The notes: generated from the sequence alone by a model not told the origin. 64,000 nucleotides of DNA from Deinococcus aquiradiocola (GCF_014646915.1 NZ_BMOE01000010.1:73383-137382), one strand, 5' to 3'. Counted from the stretch's first letter, positions 22,236 through 31,949 are shown. A program made the numbers and translations.

Positions 22236-22261
22236 TCAATGATCGGATCAATGATTCGATT
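22236..22261. promoter_or_regulatory. Palindromic operator, candidate GntR site
   Basis: TCAATGATCGGATCAATGA (22236-22254) is a near-perfect palindrome (8 of 9 base pairs around one central base). A second, overlapping inverted repeat TCAAT-N6-ATTGA runs on to 22264. It covers the sequence immediately upstream of, and overlapping, the -35 of the liv promoter, in the divergent gap between the GntR operon and livJ. Binding by the neighbouring GntR protein is inference. Confidence 0.6.
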
Positions 22262-22288
22262 GACTTAACCGGCCTGCCCGCATACACT
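22260..22288 (+). promoter_or_regulatory. Promoter of the liv operon
   Basis: TTGACT (22260-22265), 17-nt spacer, TACACT (22283-22288): the best consensus-like promoter in the window. The start would be near 22296, leaving a 110-nt C-rich, G-poor leader before livJ with CAGGAG as ribosome binding site. Confidence 0.8.
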
Positions 22289-22404
22289 CACGAAGACTCC
22301 CGTCATCCAACCCCAGCCAGCGCCCCACCCGGCCACCCCCAGTCCCGCCCACCCCCGGCAGGCGACCTGGGTCACACCCCTGCCGCGCCCCACAGGAGCC
22401 CGCC

Positions 22405-23571
22405 ATGCGTCAAGCCCGTCCCCTGCTCGCCCTGACCGCACTCGCCCTGACCGCCGCCGCCACCGCCGACAAGGTCGGCACGCCCGTCCCCATCGGCATC
22501 GCGGTCGCGCAGACCAGCAACACCGCCCTGCTCGGACAGGAACAGGTGATCGGCGCACGCTTCGCCGAGAAGTACATCAACGCGCGCGGCGGCATCAACG
22601 GCACCCCCATCCGGCTCGTGTTCCAGGACACCGGCGGCGACGAGGCCGGCGCCATCAACGCCTTCCAGAACCTCATCACCAAGGACAGGGTCGTCGGCAT
22701 CGTCGGCCCGACCCTCTCCCAGCAGGCCTTCAGCGCCGACCCCATCGCCGACCGCGCCAGGGTCCCGGTCCTCGGGCCGAGCAACACCGCCAAAGGCATC
22801 CCGCAGATCGGCCCGTACGTCGCCCGCGTGTCCGCGCCCGTCTCGGTCGTCGCGCCCAACGCCGTGAAACAGGCCCTGAAACTCGACCCCAAAATCAAGC
22901 GCGTCGCGGTGCTGTACGCCCAGAACGACGCCTTCTCCACCAGCGAGACCGGCACCTTCCAGCAGACCGCCAAGGACCAGGGCCTCACCGTCGCCACCGT
23001 CCAGAAGTTCCTCACGACCGACAGCGACTTCACCACGCAGGTCACGGCCGTCCTCAACGAGAACGTCGACCTCGTCATCGTGTCCGGCCTCGCCAACGAC
23101 GGCGGCAACCTCGTCAAGCAGCTCCGGCAGCTGGGCTACAAGGGCAGCATCATCGGCGGCAACGGCCTGAACACCAGCAACATGTTCCCCGTCTGCCAGC
23201 AGTACTGCGACGGCATCATCATCGCGCAGGCGTACAGCCCCGCCCAGCCGAGCGCCAACAACCAGCTGTTCGTCAAGGAATACACCGCGCAGTACAAGAA
23301 GGCCCCGCCGCAGTTCGCCGCGCAGGCCTTCACGGGCGTGCAGGTCATGGTGGACGCCCTGAAGGTCCTCGACCACAAGAAGAAACTCGGCGACTGGGAA
23401 CTCGCGGACCTGCGTACGGCCCTCAACACCCAGATTCTCGCCGGGAAGTACAACACGCCCCTCGGCCCGATCAGCTTCGACAAGGACGGCGAACTGCAGC
23501 AGCAGTCCTTCTATGTCGCGCAGATCAAGATGAAGGACGCCAAGACCGGCAGCTTCGTCTTCCTGAAGTGA
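22405..23571 (+). CDS. livJ: Branched-chain amino acid ABC transporter substrate-binding protein
   Basis: 388 residues with signal peptide (MRQARPLLALTALALTAAATA) and a type I periplasmic-binding fold of the LivJ/LivK class: VPIGIAVAQTSNTALLGQEQ, GARFAEKYINARGGINGTPI, DTGGDEAGAINAFQNLI, VVGIVGPTLSQQAF, and FAAQAFTGVQVMVDAL near the end. Captures Leu/Ile/Val-like or related amino acids outside the membrane for LivHM. First gene of livJHMGF. A strong hairpin after it may set a higher dose of this component. Confidence 0.92.
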   Translation: MRQARPLLALTALALTAAATADKVGTPVPIGIAVAQTSNTALLGQEQVIGARFAEKYINARGGINGTPIRLVFQDTGGDEAGAINAFQNLITKDRVVGIVGPTLSQQAFSADPIADRARVPVLGPSNTAKGIPQIGPYVARVSAPVSVVAPNAVKQALKLDPKIKRVAVLYAQNDAFSTSETGTFQQTAKDQGLTVATVQKFLTTDSDFTTQVTAVLNENVDLVIVSGLANDGGNLVKQLRQLGYKGSIIGGNGLNTSNMFPVCQQYCDGIIIAQAYSPAQPSANNQLFVKEYTAQYKKAPPQFAAQAFTGVQVMVDALKVLDHKKKLGDWELADLRTALNTQILAGKYNTPLGPISFDKDGELQQQSFYVAQIKMKDAKTGSFVFLK

Positions 23572-23624
23572 CGCCCGCCTGAGCCCCCGCCGCACGCGGA
23601 CGGGCACCCCAACCACGGACAGCC

Positions 23625-23668
23625 CCAGCCACGGACAGCCCCAGCCACCACGGTCCAGCCACGGACAG
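23625..23668 (+). repeat. Short tandem repeat CCACGGACAG
   Basis: Three to four imperfect tandem copies of a 16-bp unit (CCACGGACAGCCCCAG) in the livJ-livH gap, directly before the hairpin at 23675-23723. Function unknown. Confidence 0.6.
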
Positions 23669-23674
23669 GCACAC

Positions 23675-23723
23675 GCGCGGGAAGCGGCACGCACGGGAAC
23701 CCCCCACGGCCCGCTTCCCGCGC
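23675..23723 (+). terminator. Intra-operon hairpin between livJ and livH
   Basis: Perfect 13-bp inverted repeat GCGCGGGAAGCGG (23675-23687) / CCGCTTCCCGCGC (23711-23723), with a 23-nt loop and no T-run. The position just after a binding-protein gene suggests an attenuating or 3'-end-stabilising structure that leaves livJ mRNA in excess, as in other ABC operons (inference). Confidence 0.6.
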
Positions 23724-23739
23724 TCACGCCGGGAGCCCC

Positions 23740-24708
23740 ATGACCGAACTGCTGCAGAACCTCATCAACGGCCTCGCCATCGGCAGCGTGTACGCCATCT
23801 TCGCGCTCGGGTACACGCTCGTCTTCTCGATCCTCGGGATCATCAACTTCGCGCACGGCGCGGTCTTCACGCTCGGCGCGTACTTCACGTACACCCTCGT
23901 CGTCGGCCAGTTCGAGAACAACGGCCTCATCAAGGGCGTGAACCTCTTCCCGGCCGGCTCGCCCTTCCACGGCAGCGCCTGGGCCTTCGCGGCCGCCGCC
24001 GTGATCGGCGCCCTGCTGTCCGGCGTGGTCGCCGTGATCATCGAACGCCTCGCGTTCCGCCCCATGCGCGCGCGCGGCGCCGACCCGCTCCTCGCGCTCG
24101 TCAGCAGCCTCGGCGTGGCGCTCGTCATCGTGAACCTCATCCAGATCCTCGTCGGCGCGGAAAGTTACAGCTTCCCCACCGACATTTACGGCGACCTGAA
24201 ACCCGCCCTGATCCTGCACGTCGGCGGGAAGCTGGTGGTCGTGAGGACCGTGCAGGTCATCATCTTCGCGGTCAGCATGGTGCTGCTCCTCATCCTCGGG
24301 TACGTGATCGGCCGCACGCGCACCGGCAAGGCCCTGCGTGCCGTCGCCGAGAACCCCGGCACGGCCAGCCTGCTCGGCATCAGCGTCGAGCGCTTCATCG
24401 TCATCACGTTCTTCCTGTCGGGCTTCCTGGGCGGCCTGGCCGGGACGCTCGTCAGCACGGCCTTCAGTGTCGCCGGACCGTACTTCGGCGTGGCGTACGG
24501 CCTCAAGGGCCTCGCCGTGATCGTGCTGGGCGGCCTGGGCAGCATTCCGGGCGCCGTCGTGGGCGGCCTCGTGATCGGGCTCGCCGAGGCGTTCGTGCCC
24601 GCCCAGTACAGCGCGTACAAGGACGCCGTCGCCTTCGCGCTGCTGTTCGTCATCCTGCTGCTGCGCCCCCAGGGCCTGCTCGGCCGCCTGCAGATCCAGA
24701 AGGTCTGA
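23740..24708 (+). CDS. livH: Branched-chain amino acid ABC transporter permease
   Basis: 322 residues, about eight membrane helices. Typical LivH features: LLQNLINGLAIGSVYAIFALGYTLVFSILGIINFAHGAVFTLGAY at the N-terminus, FRPMRARGADPLLALVSSLG, and the EAA-like loop GRTRTGKALRAVAENPGTASLLGISVERFI. Ends in KV with the TGA that starts repeat copy 1. The next gene, livM, is 151 bp away, an unusually long gap for this operon and entirely occupied by the repeat. Confidence 0.93.
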   Translation: MTELLQNLINGLAIGSVYAIFALGYTLVFSILGIINFAHGAVFTLGAYFTYTLVVGQFENNGLIKGVNLFPAGSPFHGSAWAFAAAAVIGALLSGVVAVIIERLAFRPMRARGADPLLALVSSLGVALVIVNLIQILVGAESYSFPTDIYGDLKPALILHVGGKLVVVRTVQVIIFAVSMVLLLILGYVIGRTRTGKALRAVAENPGTASLLGISVERFIVITFFLSGFLGGLAGTLVSTAFSVAGPYFGVAYGLKGLAVIVLGGLGSIPGAVVGGLVIGLAEAFVPAQYSAYKDAVAFALLFVILLLRPQGLLGRLQIQKV

Positions 24709-24836
24709 TACGGTTTTAAGCTGAACTTTTGGAGTTCAGCCGAGCGGAGCGAGTATCAACAAGTACGGTTTTGAGGAGGTGGAAGGGATGCTGGTGCTGT
24801 TCCCGGCATCCCTGGAATCGGATCAAAACCGTATGA
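24703..24836 (+). repeat. Intergenic repeat copy 1 (livH-livM)
   Basis: About 134 bp. Starts GTCTGATACGG over the livH stop codon and ends TCAAAACCGTATGA. Terminal inverted repeats (TACGGTTTT / AAAACCGTA), an internal direct copy GTACGGTTTTGAGG, and two hairpins (CTGAACT-5 nt-AGTTCAG; GGGATGC...GCATCCC). About 90 percent identical to copies 2 and 3 by eye. It includes GAGGAGG followed by an ATG that reads in frame into livM. Orientation given by the CTGAAC end. Confidence 0.9.
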
Positions 24837-24859
24837 CCCCACCCACTCCAGAGGACACC

Positions 24860-25807
24860 ATGGACTTCCTGCAAACCTACGGCTTCCTGATCGTGACCAT
24901 GCTGCAGCAGGGCCTGCTGGGCCTGAGCCTGTACTTCCCGCTGATGGCCGGGCAGCTGAGCCTCGCCAGTCCCGGCTTCTACTCGCTCGGCGGGTACATC
25001 GCGGCCATCCTGCTGACCGCGCCGCAGTTCGCGCCCTGGCGTGACGCGCTGGGCGGCTGGATCTTCCCGGTGTCGTGGCTGCTGTCCGCGCTCGCGTCGG
25101 CCCTGCTGGGCGTGCTGGTCGGCATTCCGGCCCTGCGGCTGCGCGGCATCTACCTGGCGCTCGCCACCATCGCCTTCGTGCAGATCCTGCAGGTGCTGAG
25201 CCTGAACCTGTCCATCACGGGCGGCGCGGTCGGCCTGTTCGGCATCCCGCAGGCGTTCGGGTTCGTGGACCGCTGGCAGTACGTGTTCGTGTTCCTGCCG
25301 ACCGTGCTGATCGTGCTGCTGTTCGCGCACCGCCTGCAGGGGTCCCGCGTGGGCCGCGCCTTCCGCGCGATCCGTGAGGACGAACTCGCGGCGGACGCGA
25401 TGGGTATCCCGCCCACCCGCTACAAGGTGCTGGCCTTCGTGATCGGGGCGGTCGTGGCGGGCGTGGTCGGCGCCATGAGTGCCCCCTTCCTGAACACCTG
25501 GAACGCCCGGCAGGGCACCTTCGACGCGTCCATCGCGTTCCTGGCGTACACCCTGATCGGCGGGAGCCGCAGCATGTGGGGCCCGCTGCTCGGCGGCGCG
25601 CTCCTGGCGAGCCTGCCGGAACTGCTGCGCGGCCTCGCCGACTGGCGACTCGTGATCAACGGTCTGGTGCTCGTCGTGGCGAGCCTGTACCTCCCGCAGG
25701 GCATCGTGGGCGCCCTCGGCCGGTTGCGCCGCCCCGCGCCCCCGCAGCGTCCCGCGCCGCCCGCCCCGCCTGCCGTGCGCGGCCCCGCGCTGGGAGACAC
25801 GCCGTGA
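24860..25807 (+). CDS. livM: Branched-chain amino acid ABC transporter permease
   Basis: About 315 residues, roughly eight to ten membrane helices. LivM hallmarks: QQGLLGLSLYFPLMAGQLSLASPGFYSLGGYIAAIL, PALRLRGIYLALATIAFVQIL, GGAVGLFGIP and the loop GSRVGRAFRAIREDELAADAMGIPPTRYKVLAF that contacts the ATPases. ATG 24860 with AGAGGAC upstream is taken as the start. Two earlier in-frame ATGs (24779, 24788) lie inside the repeat, one with a strong GAGGAGG, and could add about 24 residues. The C-terminus is Pro/Ala-rich. The stop overlaps livG by GTGA. Confidence 0.92.
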   Translation: MDFLQTYGFLIVTMLQQGLLGLSLYFPLMAGQLSLASPGFYSLGGYIAAILLTAPQFAPWRDALGGWIFPVSWLLSALASALLGVLVGIPALRLRGIYLALATIAFVQILQVLSLNLSITGGAVGLFGIPQAFGFVDRWQYVFVFLPTVLIVLLFAHRLQGSRVGRAFRAIREDELAADAMGIPPTRYKVLAFVIGAVVAGVVGAMSAPFLNTWNARQGTFDASIAFLAYTLIGGSRSMWGPLLGGALLASLPELLRGLADWRLVINGLVLVVASLYLPQGIVGALGRLRRPAPPQRPAPPAPPAVRGPALGDTP

Positions 25808-26598
25808 CGGGCGTCCCCCTCATGGCCGCCCCCCTCATGGCCGCCGAGGCCGTCCTGCAGGCGAGCGGGCTCACGCGCCGCTTCGGTGGCCTGATCGCCG
25901 TGAACGACGTGTCCTTCGAGGTGCGGCGCGGCGAGATCTTCGGCCTGATCGGCCCGAACGGCGCGGGCAAGACGACCCTCTTCAACCTCATGACGGGCCT
26001 CACCCCGCCGTCCTCCGGCACCCTCACGTACGCCGGGCAGGACATCACGGGGCAGCCGCCGCACCGCGTCGCGGCCCTCGGCATCGGCCGCACCTTCCAG
26101 AACATCCGCCTGTTCCGCGTGCTGAGCGCCCTGGAGAACGTCAAGATCGCCCAGCACGCCCGCACCACCTCCGGCCTGATCAGCGGCCTCAGCGGACGCG
26201 ACCGCGCCGAGGAACGCCTCGTGACCGAACGCGCCTGGGCACTCCTCGACCTCGTCGGCCTGTCGGACCGCGCGGGCGAAGAAGCCGGGAACTTCAGTTA
26301 CGGCGACCAGCGCCGCCTGGAGATCGCGCGCGCCCTCGCCCTGCAACCCCGCGTACTGCTGCTCGACGAGCCCGCCGCAGGCATGAACACCAGCGAGAAG
26401 GGCGAACTGACCGGCTTCATCCGCCGCGTCCGCGACGAGTACGACCTGACCGTCATGGTGATCGAGCACCACGTGCCGCTCGTCATGAACCTCTGCGACC
26501 GCGTCGCCGTCCTGAACTTCGGTCAGCTGATCGCGGTGGGCGACCCCGCCACCGTCCAGCGTGACCCCAGGGTCATCGAAGCGTACCTCGGCGGCTGA
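25804..26598 (+). CDS. livG: Branched-chain amino acid ABC transporter ATPase LivG
   Basis: 264 residues. Walker A GPNGAGKTT, Q-loop FQNIRLF, signature NFSYGDQRRLEIARALA (SYGxQ variant usual for LivG), Walker B LLLDEPAAGMN and the switch His in VMVIEHHVPLVM. The C-terminal YLGG ending is characteristic of LivG/LivF. GTG start coupled to livM (GTGA). Confidence 0.94.
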   Translation: MTGVPLMAAPLMAAEAVLQASGLTRRFGGLIAVNDVSFEVRRGEIFGLIGPNGAGKTTLFNLMTGLTPPSSGTLTYAGQDITGQPPHRVAALGIGRTFQNIRLFRVLSALENVKIAQHARTTSGLISGLSGRDRAEERLVTERAWALLDLVGLSDRAGEEAGNFSYGDQRRLEIARALALQPRVLLLDEPAAGMNTSEKGELTGFIRRVRDEYDLTVMVIEHHVPLVMNLCDRVAVLNFGQLIAVGDPATVQRDPRVIEAYLGG

Positions 26599-26638
26599 AC
26601 CGCCCCCACCCACCCGCGCCGCGCACAAAGGAGGCCGC

Positions 26639-27349
26639 ATGGCCCTGCTCGACATCGAACACCTCAGCGTCAACTACGGCGCCATCCAGGCCGTCAGGGA
26701 CCTGTCCCTCACCGTGCAGGAAGGCGAGATCGTCACCCTCATCGGCGCGAACGGCGCAGGCAAGACCACCACCCTGCGCGCCGTCTCCCGCCTCCTGAAA
26801 CCGCGCGGCGGCACCCTGCGCTTCGCGGGCCGCGACCTCACCCGCCTCCCGCCCGACGAAGCCGTCCGGCTCGGCATCGCGCAGAGCCCCGAAGGCCGAC
26901 AGGTCCTCGCCCGGCAGACCGTGCACGACAACCTCGAACTCGGCGCGTACACCCGCCGTGACCACGCCCAGATCCACGCCGACATCGAACAGCAGTACGA
27001 CCGCTTCCCCAGGCTCCGCGAACGCCGCGCCCAGCCCGCCGGGACCCTCTCCGGCGGCGAACAGCAGATGCTCGCCATCGCCCGCGCCCTCATGAGCCGC
27101 CCGAAACTGCTGCTGCTCGACGAACCCAGCCTCGGCCTCGCGCCACTCGTGGTGCTGGAAATCTTCGGCATCCTGCGCGAACTGAATGCCCAGGGCGTCA
27201 CCATGCTCCTCGTCGAACAGAACGCCCGCCTCGCCATGCAGCACAGCCACCGCACGTACGTCATGGAGGCCGGACAGGTCACCTTCACCGGCCCGTCCGA
27301 CCAGCTCGTGAACGACGAACGCGTCCTGCACGCCTATCTGGGCGGCTGA
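26639..27349 (+). CDS. livF: Branched-chain amino acid ABC transporter ATPase LivF
   Basis: 236 residues. LDIEHLSVNYGAIQAVRDLSL, Walker A GANGAGKTTTLRAVS, SPEGRQVLARQTVHDNLELGAY, signature GTLSGGEQQMLAIARALM, Walker B LLLLDEPSLGLAPLV, VEQNARLAMQHSHR and end YLGG: all LivF features. An AAAGGAGG ribosome binding site precedes the ATG. Last gene of the operon, followed by a terminator. Confidence 0.94.
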   Translation: MALLDIEHLSVNYGAIQAVRDLSLTVQEGEIVTLIGANGAGKTTTLRAVSRLLKPRGGTLRFAGRDLTRLPPDEAVRLGIAQSPEGRQVLARQTVHDNLELGAYTRRDHAQIHADIEQQYDRFPRLRERRAQPAGTLSGGEQQMLAIARALMSRPKLLLLDEPSLGLAPLVVLEIFGILRELNAQGVTMLLVEQNARLAMQHSHRTYVMEAGQVTFTGPSDQLVNDERVLHAYLGG

Positions 27350-27365
27350 CCCGGCCGGGACAGCA

Positions 27366-27399
27366 GAGGGCGGCGGCCCCCACGGGAACCGCCGCCCTC
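27366..27399 (+). terminator. Terminator of the liv operon
   Basis: GAGGGCGGCGG (27366-27376) / CCGCCGCCCTC (27389-27399), 11-bp perfect stem, followed by CTGTCTGTTCC. Seventeen bp after the livF stop. Confidence 0.75.
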
Positions 27400-27459
27400 C
27401 TGTCTGTTCCTGCGCCCTGCAGCCCCTCAGGTGTGCATTGCCCGGTGGACCGGAATCCC

Positions 27460-27595
27460 GATCAGACGGTTTTGAGCTGAACTTTTTGAGTTCAGCCGAG
27501 CGAAGCGAGCACCAACAAGTACGGTGTTGAGGAGGTGGAAGGGATGTCGGTGCTTTTTCCGGCATCCCTGGAATCGGATCAAAACCGTATCAGAC
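27460..27595 (-). repeat. Intergenic repeat copy 2 (livF-DUF59 gene)
   Basis: About 136 bp, highly similar to copies 1 and 3. Its right end, read on the minus strand, is GTCTGATACGGTTTTGA, and the TGA in it is the stop codon of the DUF59 gene. In the plus direction the body reads ACGGTTTTGAGCTGAAC...ATCAAAACCGTATCAGAC. Thus the opposite end of the element from copies 1 and 3 carries the gene stop here. Confidence 0.9.
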
Positions 27596-28006
27596 GTTGA
27601 AGCCGAACATGCGCATCTGGCGTTTGCCGTCGTCGCTCATCTTGTCGGGCGCCCACGGCGGCGACCACACGAACTCCACCTCGACCTGATTGATGCCGTC
27701 CAGGCGCATGACGGCCATCTCCGCGTCCGCGCGGATCAGGTCCTGCACGGGGCAGCCGACCGAGGTGAGCGTCATGGTGATCTCGACGTTCCCGGCGGTG
27801 CTGATGTCCACGCCGTAGATCAGGCCGAGGTCCACGACGTTCACGGGAATCTCCGGGTCCTTCACGACCTTGAGCGCTTCGAGCACCTGCGCCTGGCTGG
27901 GCAGGCCCTCCGCGACCGGCGTGGTGCTGGGGTTCACGAGCGCGCCGCTGTACACGCCGTCCCCGGCGCTGGTGTCCACCGCGTCCGTGTGCGCGTCGCC
28001 GGTCAC
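27590..28006 (-). CDS. DUF59/MIP18-family Fe-S assembly protein (PaaD/SufT-like)
   Basis: 138 residues. The MIP18 domain shows LKVVKDPEIPVNVVDLGLIYGVDIS, VEITMTLTSVGCPVQDLIRADAEMAV (with the conserved Cys) and VEVEFVWSPPWAPDKMS, all standard in SufT/PaaD-type proteins that help mature Fe-S proteins. Starts with GTG at 28006 overlapping the rhodanese stop (GTGA), so the pair is coupled: a sulfur-carrier-like enzyme beside an Fe-S assembly factor. Its last codon and stop (GTC TGA) belong to repeat copy 2. Confidence 0.87.
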   Translation of the reverse strand: MTGDAHTDAVDTSAGDGVYSGALVNPSTTPVAEGLPSQAQVLEALKVVKDPEIPVNVVDLGLIYGVDISTAGNVEITMTLTSVGCPVQDLIRADAEMAVMRLDGINQVEVEFVWSPPWAPDKMSDDGKRQMRMFGFNV

Positions 28007-28314
28007 TTGTCGTCACCGGTGGGCAGGCCGTCCTGCACCCAGGCCATCGTGCCGCCCGTGAGGTTGCTGACGTTGCCGTAGCCCTGGTCGATCAGGAACT
28101 GACCGGCACGTTCGCTGCGGGCGCCGCTGCGGCAGATCATGATGATCTCGGCGTCCCTGGGGAGGGAAGCGTAGCTGTTCTGGAAGTCGCTGAGCGGCAT
28201 GAGCTGCGCGCCGGTCGCGTGGACCTCGTCGTACTCGTTCGGTTCGCGCACGTCGATCAGCAGGGCGCCCTGCTGGAGGCGGGCCTGGGCGTCTTTCGGG
28301 TTGAGCTCGTTCAT
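28003..28314 (-). CDS. Single-domain rhodanese
   Basis: 103-residue rhodanese (GlpE/PspE-like): ALLIDVREPNEYDEVHATGAQLMP, then the active loop IIMICRSGARSERAGQFLIDQGY with catalytic Cys, and GGTMAWVQDGLP. Transfers sulfane sulfur. ATG 28314 is 7 nt downstream of TATGCT on the minus strand (leaderless); an ATG 12 nt upstream is closer to the box. First gene of a two-gene operon with the DUF59 protein. Confidence 0.87.
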   Translation of the reverse strand: MNELNPKDAQARLQQGALLIDVREPNEYDEVHATGAQLMPLSDFQNSYASLPRDAEIIMICRSGARSERAGQFLIDQGYGNVSNLTGGTMAWVQDGLPTGDDK

Positions 28315-28468
28315 GCTGCCCAGCATACAGGGCGAGTGCGGGCCGGACCCTGAGTTGAGCCGCATTGTGCGTGGTCGCATTTCGCATCGTGCCGTGCGGC
28401 CGGGTCGCGGCCCCGTGAGTGGGCGCCCGGGCGGGCAGGGGGGAGGCGCGTGCGGGTACACTGCCTGC

Positions 28469-28798
28469 ATGTCCACGCCCGACCCGCAGTCCCCTGCCGT
28501 TCCCCCGTCCGCGCCGGGTCCGGGCCTGCCGGACGCCTCGGCGCTGCTGGTGGACCTGAGGCCCGCGCCGTTGCGGGCGGCCGTGCCGCTCCCCGCCCTG
28601 CCGAACCGCGTGGTGACGCTCACGCTGGACGTGATCGAGGACGGCGGGCACGGCCTCACGGCGGGTGCGGGCGAGGTGGTGGTGCTGTGCGAGCGCGGGG
28701 TTCGCAGCACCCTGGCCGCGCGGCTGCTGCGGGCCGACGGCGTGAACGCCAGCGCGTACCCGGGCGGTGTGCCTGCCCTGCTGCGCGCCCTGCCCTGA
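28469..28798 (+). CDS. Rhodanese-like protein, divergent
   Basis: 109 residues. Shortened rhodanese fold: SALLVDLRPAPLRAAVPLPAL (strand with DxR), VVVLCERGVRSTLAARLLRADG (active-site loop with Cys) and ASAYPGGVPALLRALP. The Cys loop CERGVRS matches the rhodanese C-x4-R-S pattern. ATG is 6 nt after TACACT (28457-28462). Divergent from the other rhodanese operon. Confidence 0.75.
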   Translation: MSTPDPQSPAVPPSAPGPGLPDASALLVDLRPAPLRAAVPLPALPNRVVTLTLDVIEDGGHGLTAGAGEVVVLCERGVRSTLAARLLRADGVNASAYPGGVPALLRALP

Positions 28799-28843
28799 GA
28801 CCGGACCGAACGACCTGCGGGCGCGTCACGCCCTGCCGCGTGT

Positions 28844-28874
28844 TTGGACAGCGTGGCGTGCGCTGCGCTAGTAT
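28844..28874 (+). promoter_or_regulatory. Putative efp promoter
   Basis: TTGGAC(A) at 28844-28850 and TAGTAT at 28869-28874, spacing 18-19 nt. Gives efp a leader of about 160 nt. The leader is open in frame with efp, but initiation is assigned to the ATG with a proper ribosome binding site. Confidence 0.5.
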
Positions 28875-29040
28875 GGAGCCTGCTGTCTGCCCCCCGACCC
28901 CCGGCACCGCACGGGACTGCACCACAACGCTGCACCCTGCGGTTCCGGGACCGGGCGAGCGCGGACGACTGAAGGGCGGGCCAGCCGGAGGCCAACAGCG
29001 GTCACCGGCGGCCCGCGCGTTCAGGACAGAGGAGAACACC

Positions 29041-29598
29041 ATGATTAGCGTAACGGATCTCAGAAACGGCACGAAAGTGCAGATGGACGGCGGCCTGTGG
29101 GAGTGCCTGGACTACTCGCACCTCAAGATGGGCCGCGGCGGTGCGAAGGTCGTCACGAAGTTCCGTAACCTCGAGACGGGCAGCATCGTCGACCGGACCT
29201 TCAACAGCACCGAAAAGCTGCAGGACATCTTCGTGGAGACCAAGCCCATGCAGTACCTGTACAAGGACGGCGACGACTTCATGTTCATGGACATGGAGAC
29301 CTTCGATCAGGTGTCCCTGCCGCCCGTGCTGGCCGGTGACGCCGCGAAGTTCCTGAAGGAGAACATGGAGGTCGAGGTGTCCATGTTCGGCGAGAAGGCC
29401 CTCAAGATCGTGCTGCCCAACAAGGTCGTGCTGAAGATTGTCGAGACGGCCCCCGGCGTGCGCGGCGACACCGTGTCCGGCGGCACGAAGCCCGCCGTGC
29501 TGGAAGGCGGCGCGATCGTTCAGGTGCCGCTGTTCGTGGATCAGGACACCGAAGTGAACGTGGACACCCGGACCGGCGAGTACCTCAGCCGCGCCTGA
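29041..29598 (+). CDS. efp: Translation elongation factor P
   Basis: 185 residues, full length. Relieves ribosome stalling at polyproline. N-terminal KOW-like domain [35 protein letters not shown]; the tip residue is Arg32 (GRG) rather than the Lys that is beta-lysylated in E. coli. OB domains follow, with [20 protein letters not shown] and the signature [43 protein letters not shown] ribosome binding site. The Arg tip is the form rhamnosylated by EarP in some bacteria, but it also occurs unmodified elsewhere; modification here is unknown. Confidence 0.97.
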   Translation: MISVTDLRNGTKVQMDGGLWECLDYSHLKMGRGGAKVVTKFRNLETGSIVDRTFNSTEKLQDIFVETKPMQYLYKDGDDFMFMDMETFDQVSLPPVLAGDAAKFLKENMEVEVSMFGEKALKIVLPNKVVLKIVETAPGVRGDTVSGGTKPAVLEGGAIVQVPLFVDQDTEVNVDTRTGEYLSRA

Positions 29599-29619
29599 CG
29601 TGCCGCTCGTCTGAACGTG

Positions 29620-29643
29620 CCGCCCTCCCTCACGGGGGGGCGG
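29620..29643 (+). terminator. Terminator after efp
   Basis: CCGCCCTCC (29620-29628) pairs with GGGGGGCGG (ending 29643), short loop, followed by TTTCGTC. About 22 bp after the stop. Confidence 0.6.
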
Positions 29644-29801
29644 TTTCGTCTGCATCGTTGTACCGGGTGCAAGCGGGCGGACGCGGGCCGAACGTCCGTT
29701 ATGCTGTGGGCACCGAGGAACCCCCGACGTTCGCGGCCGTGCCGTCAGCCCAGCAGGACCCACGGCAGGCCGAGGCGCCGGACGCAACACAAGGAGTCGC
29801 T

Positions 29802-30305
29802 ATGAACCCCAAAGACCTGAAAGAGATTTTGCGGGCGCTGGAAGTCGCCGACGTCCGCGAGTTCAACCTGAAGACCGCCGACTATGACCTGAGCATCCGT
29901 CGCGGCGCGGAAGCGCCCGTCGTGTACGCCCAGCCGCAGTACGCGCCCGCCCCGGTGCCCGCGCAGCAGGCCCCGGCCAGCGCGCCCGCCAGCGCCGCAC
30001 CCACGCCCGCCGTGCCTGCCGCAGCCGAAACGGCGCCCGCTGCCGCCCCGGCCCCCGCGCCCGCCGCGAGCGGCACGCCCGTCAAGGCGCCCATCGTGGG
30101 GACCTTCTACACTTCCAGCAGCCCCGACGCGGCCGCGTACGTGAAGGTCGGCGACACCATCGCCGCCGGACAGGTGCTGTGCATCATCGAAGCGATGAAG
30201 CTCATGAACGAGATCGAAGCCGAAACGAGCGGCACCCTGCGCGAGATCCTCGTCAAGAACGGCGACCCGGTCGAGTACGGCCAGACGCTCTTCATCATCG
30301 AATGA
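29802..30305 (+). CDS. accB: Biotin carboxyl carrier protein of acetyl-CoA carboxylase
   Basis: 167 residues. N-terminal dimer-like segment [30 protein letters not shown], a long Ala/Pro linker (about 45-92) and a C-terminal biotinyl domain with the biotin lysine in [14 protein letters not shown] (Lys134). Carries CO2 between AccC and the carboxyltransferase in fatty-acid synthesis. AAGGAG ribosome binding site; a TATGCT box about 100 nt upstream (29700-29705) is the likely -10. Forms an operon with accC. Confidence 0.95.
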   Translation: MNPKDLKEILRALEVADVREFNLKTADYDLSIRRGAEAPVVYAQPQYAPAPVPAQQAPASAPASAAPTPAVPAAAETAPAAAPAPAPAASGTPVKAPIVGTFYTSSSPDAAAYVKVGDTIAAGQVLCIIEAMKLMNEIEAETSGTLREILVKNGDPVEYGQTLFIIE

Positions 30306-30401
30306 GGTCGGAAGGTCAGCGGGCCCGAGGGTGCAGGGGCGTCACGCCCAGGGCGCACCCCATCCTGACCCGCTGACCCCCCGACCCTGCCGGAGGCAGA
30401 C

Positions 30402-31736
<1,335 letters not shown>

Positions 31737-31742
<6 letters not shown>

Positions 31743-31870
31743 TACGATTTTGAGCTGAACTTTTGGAGTTCAGCCGAGCGAAGCGAGCACCAACAAGTAC
31801 GGTTTTGAGGAGATGGAAGGGATGTCGGCGCTGTTTCCGCCATCCCTGTAATCGGATCAAAACCGTCTGA
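31737..31870 (+). repeat. Intergenic repeat copy 3 (after accC)
   Basis: About 134 bp, same structure as copies 1 and 2: GTCTGATACGATTTTGAG over the accC stop, CTGAAC hairpin, internal GTACGGTTTTGAGGAG, ATG-containing hairpin and AATCGGATCAAAACCGT end. The short reading frame after GAGGAG seen in copies 1-2 is closed early by TAA here. Confidence 0.9.
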
Positions 31871-31949
31871 GTCCGGATTCCGGAACCAGCCGCCCTCACG
31901 ACGGACGGCCCCGGACGCTCAGCGGCGGCCTGGAATCTACGCAACGTGA

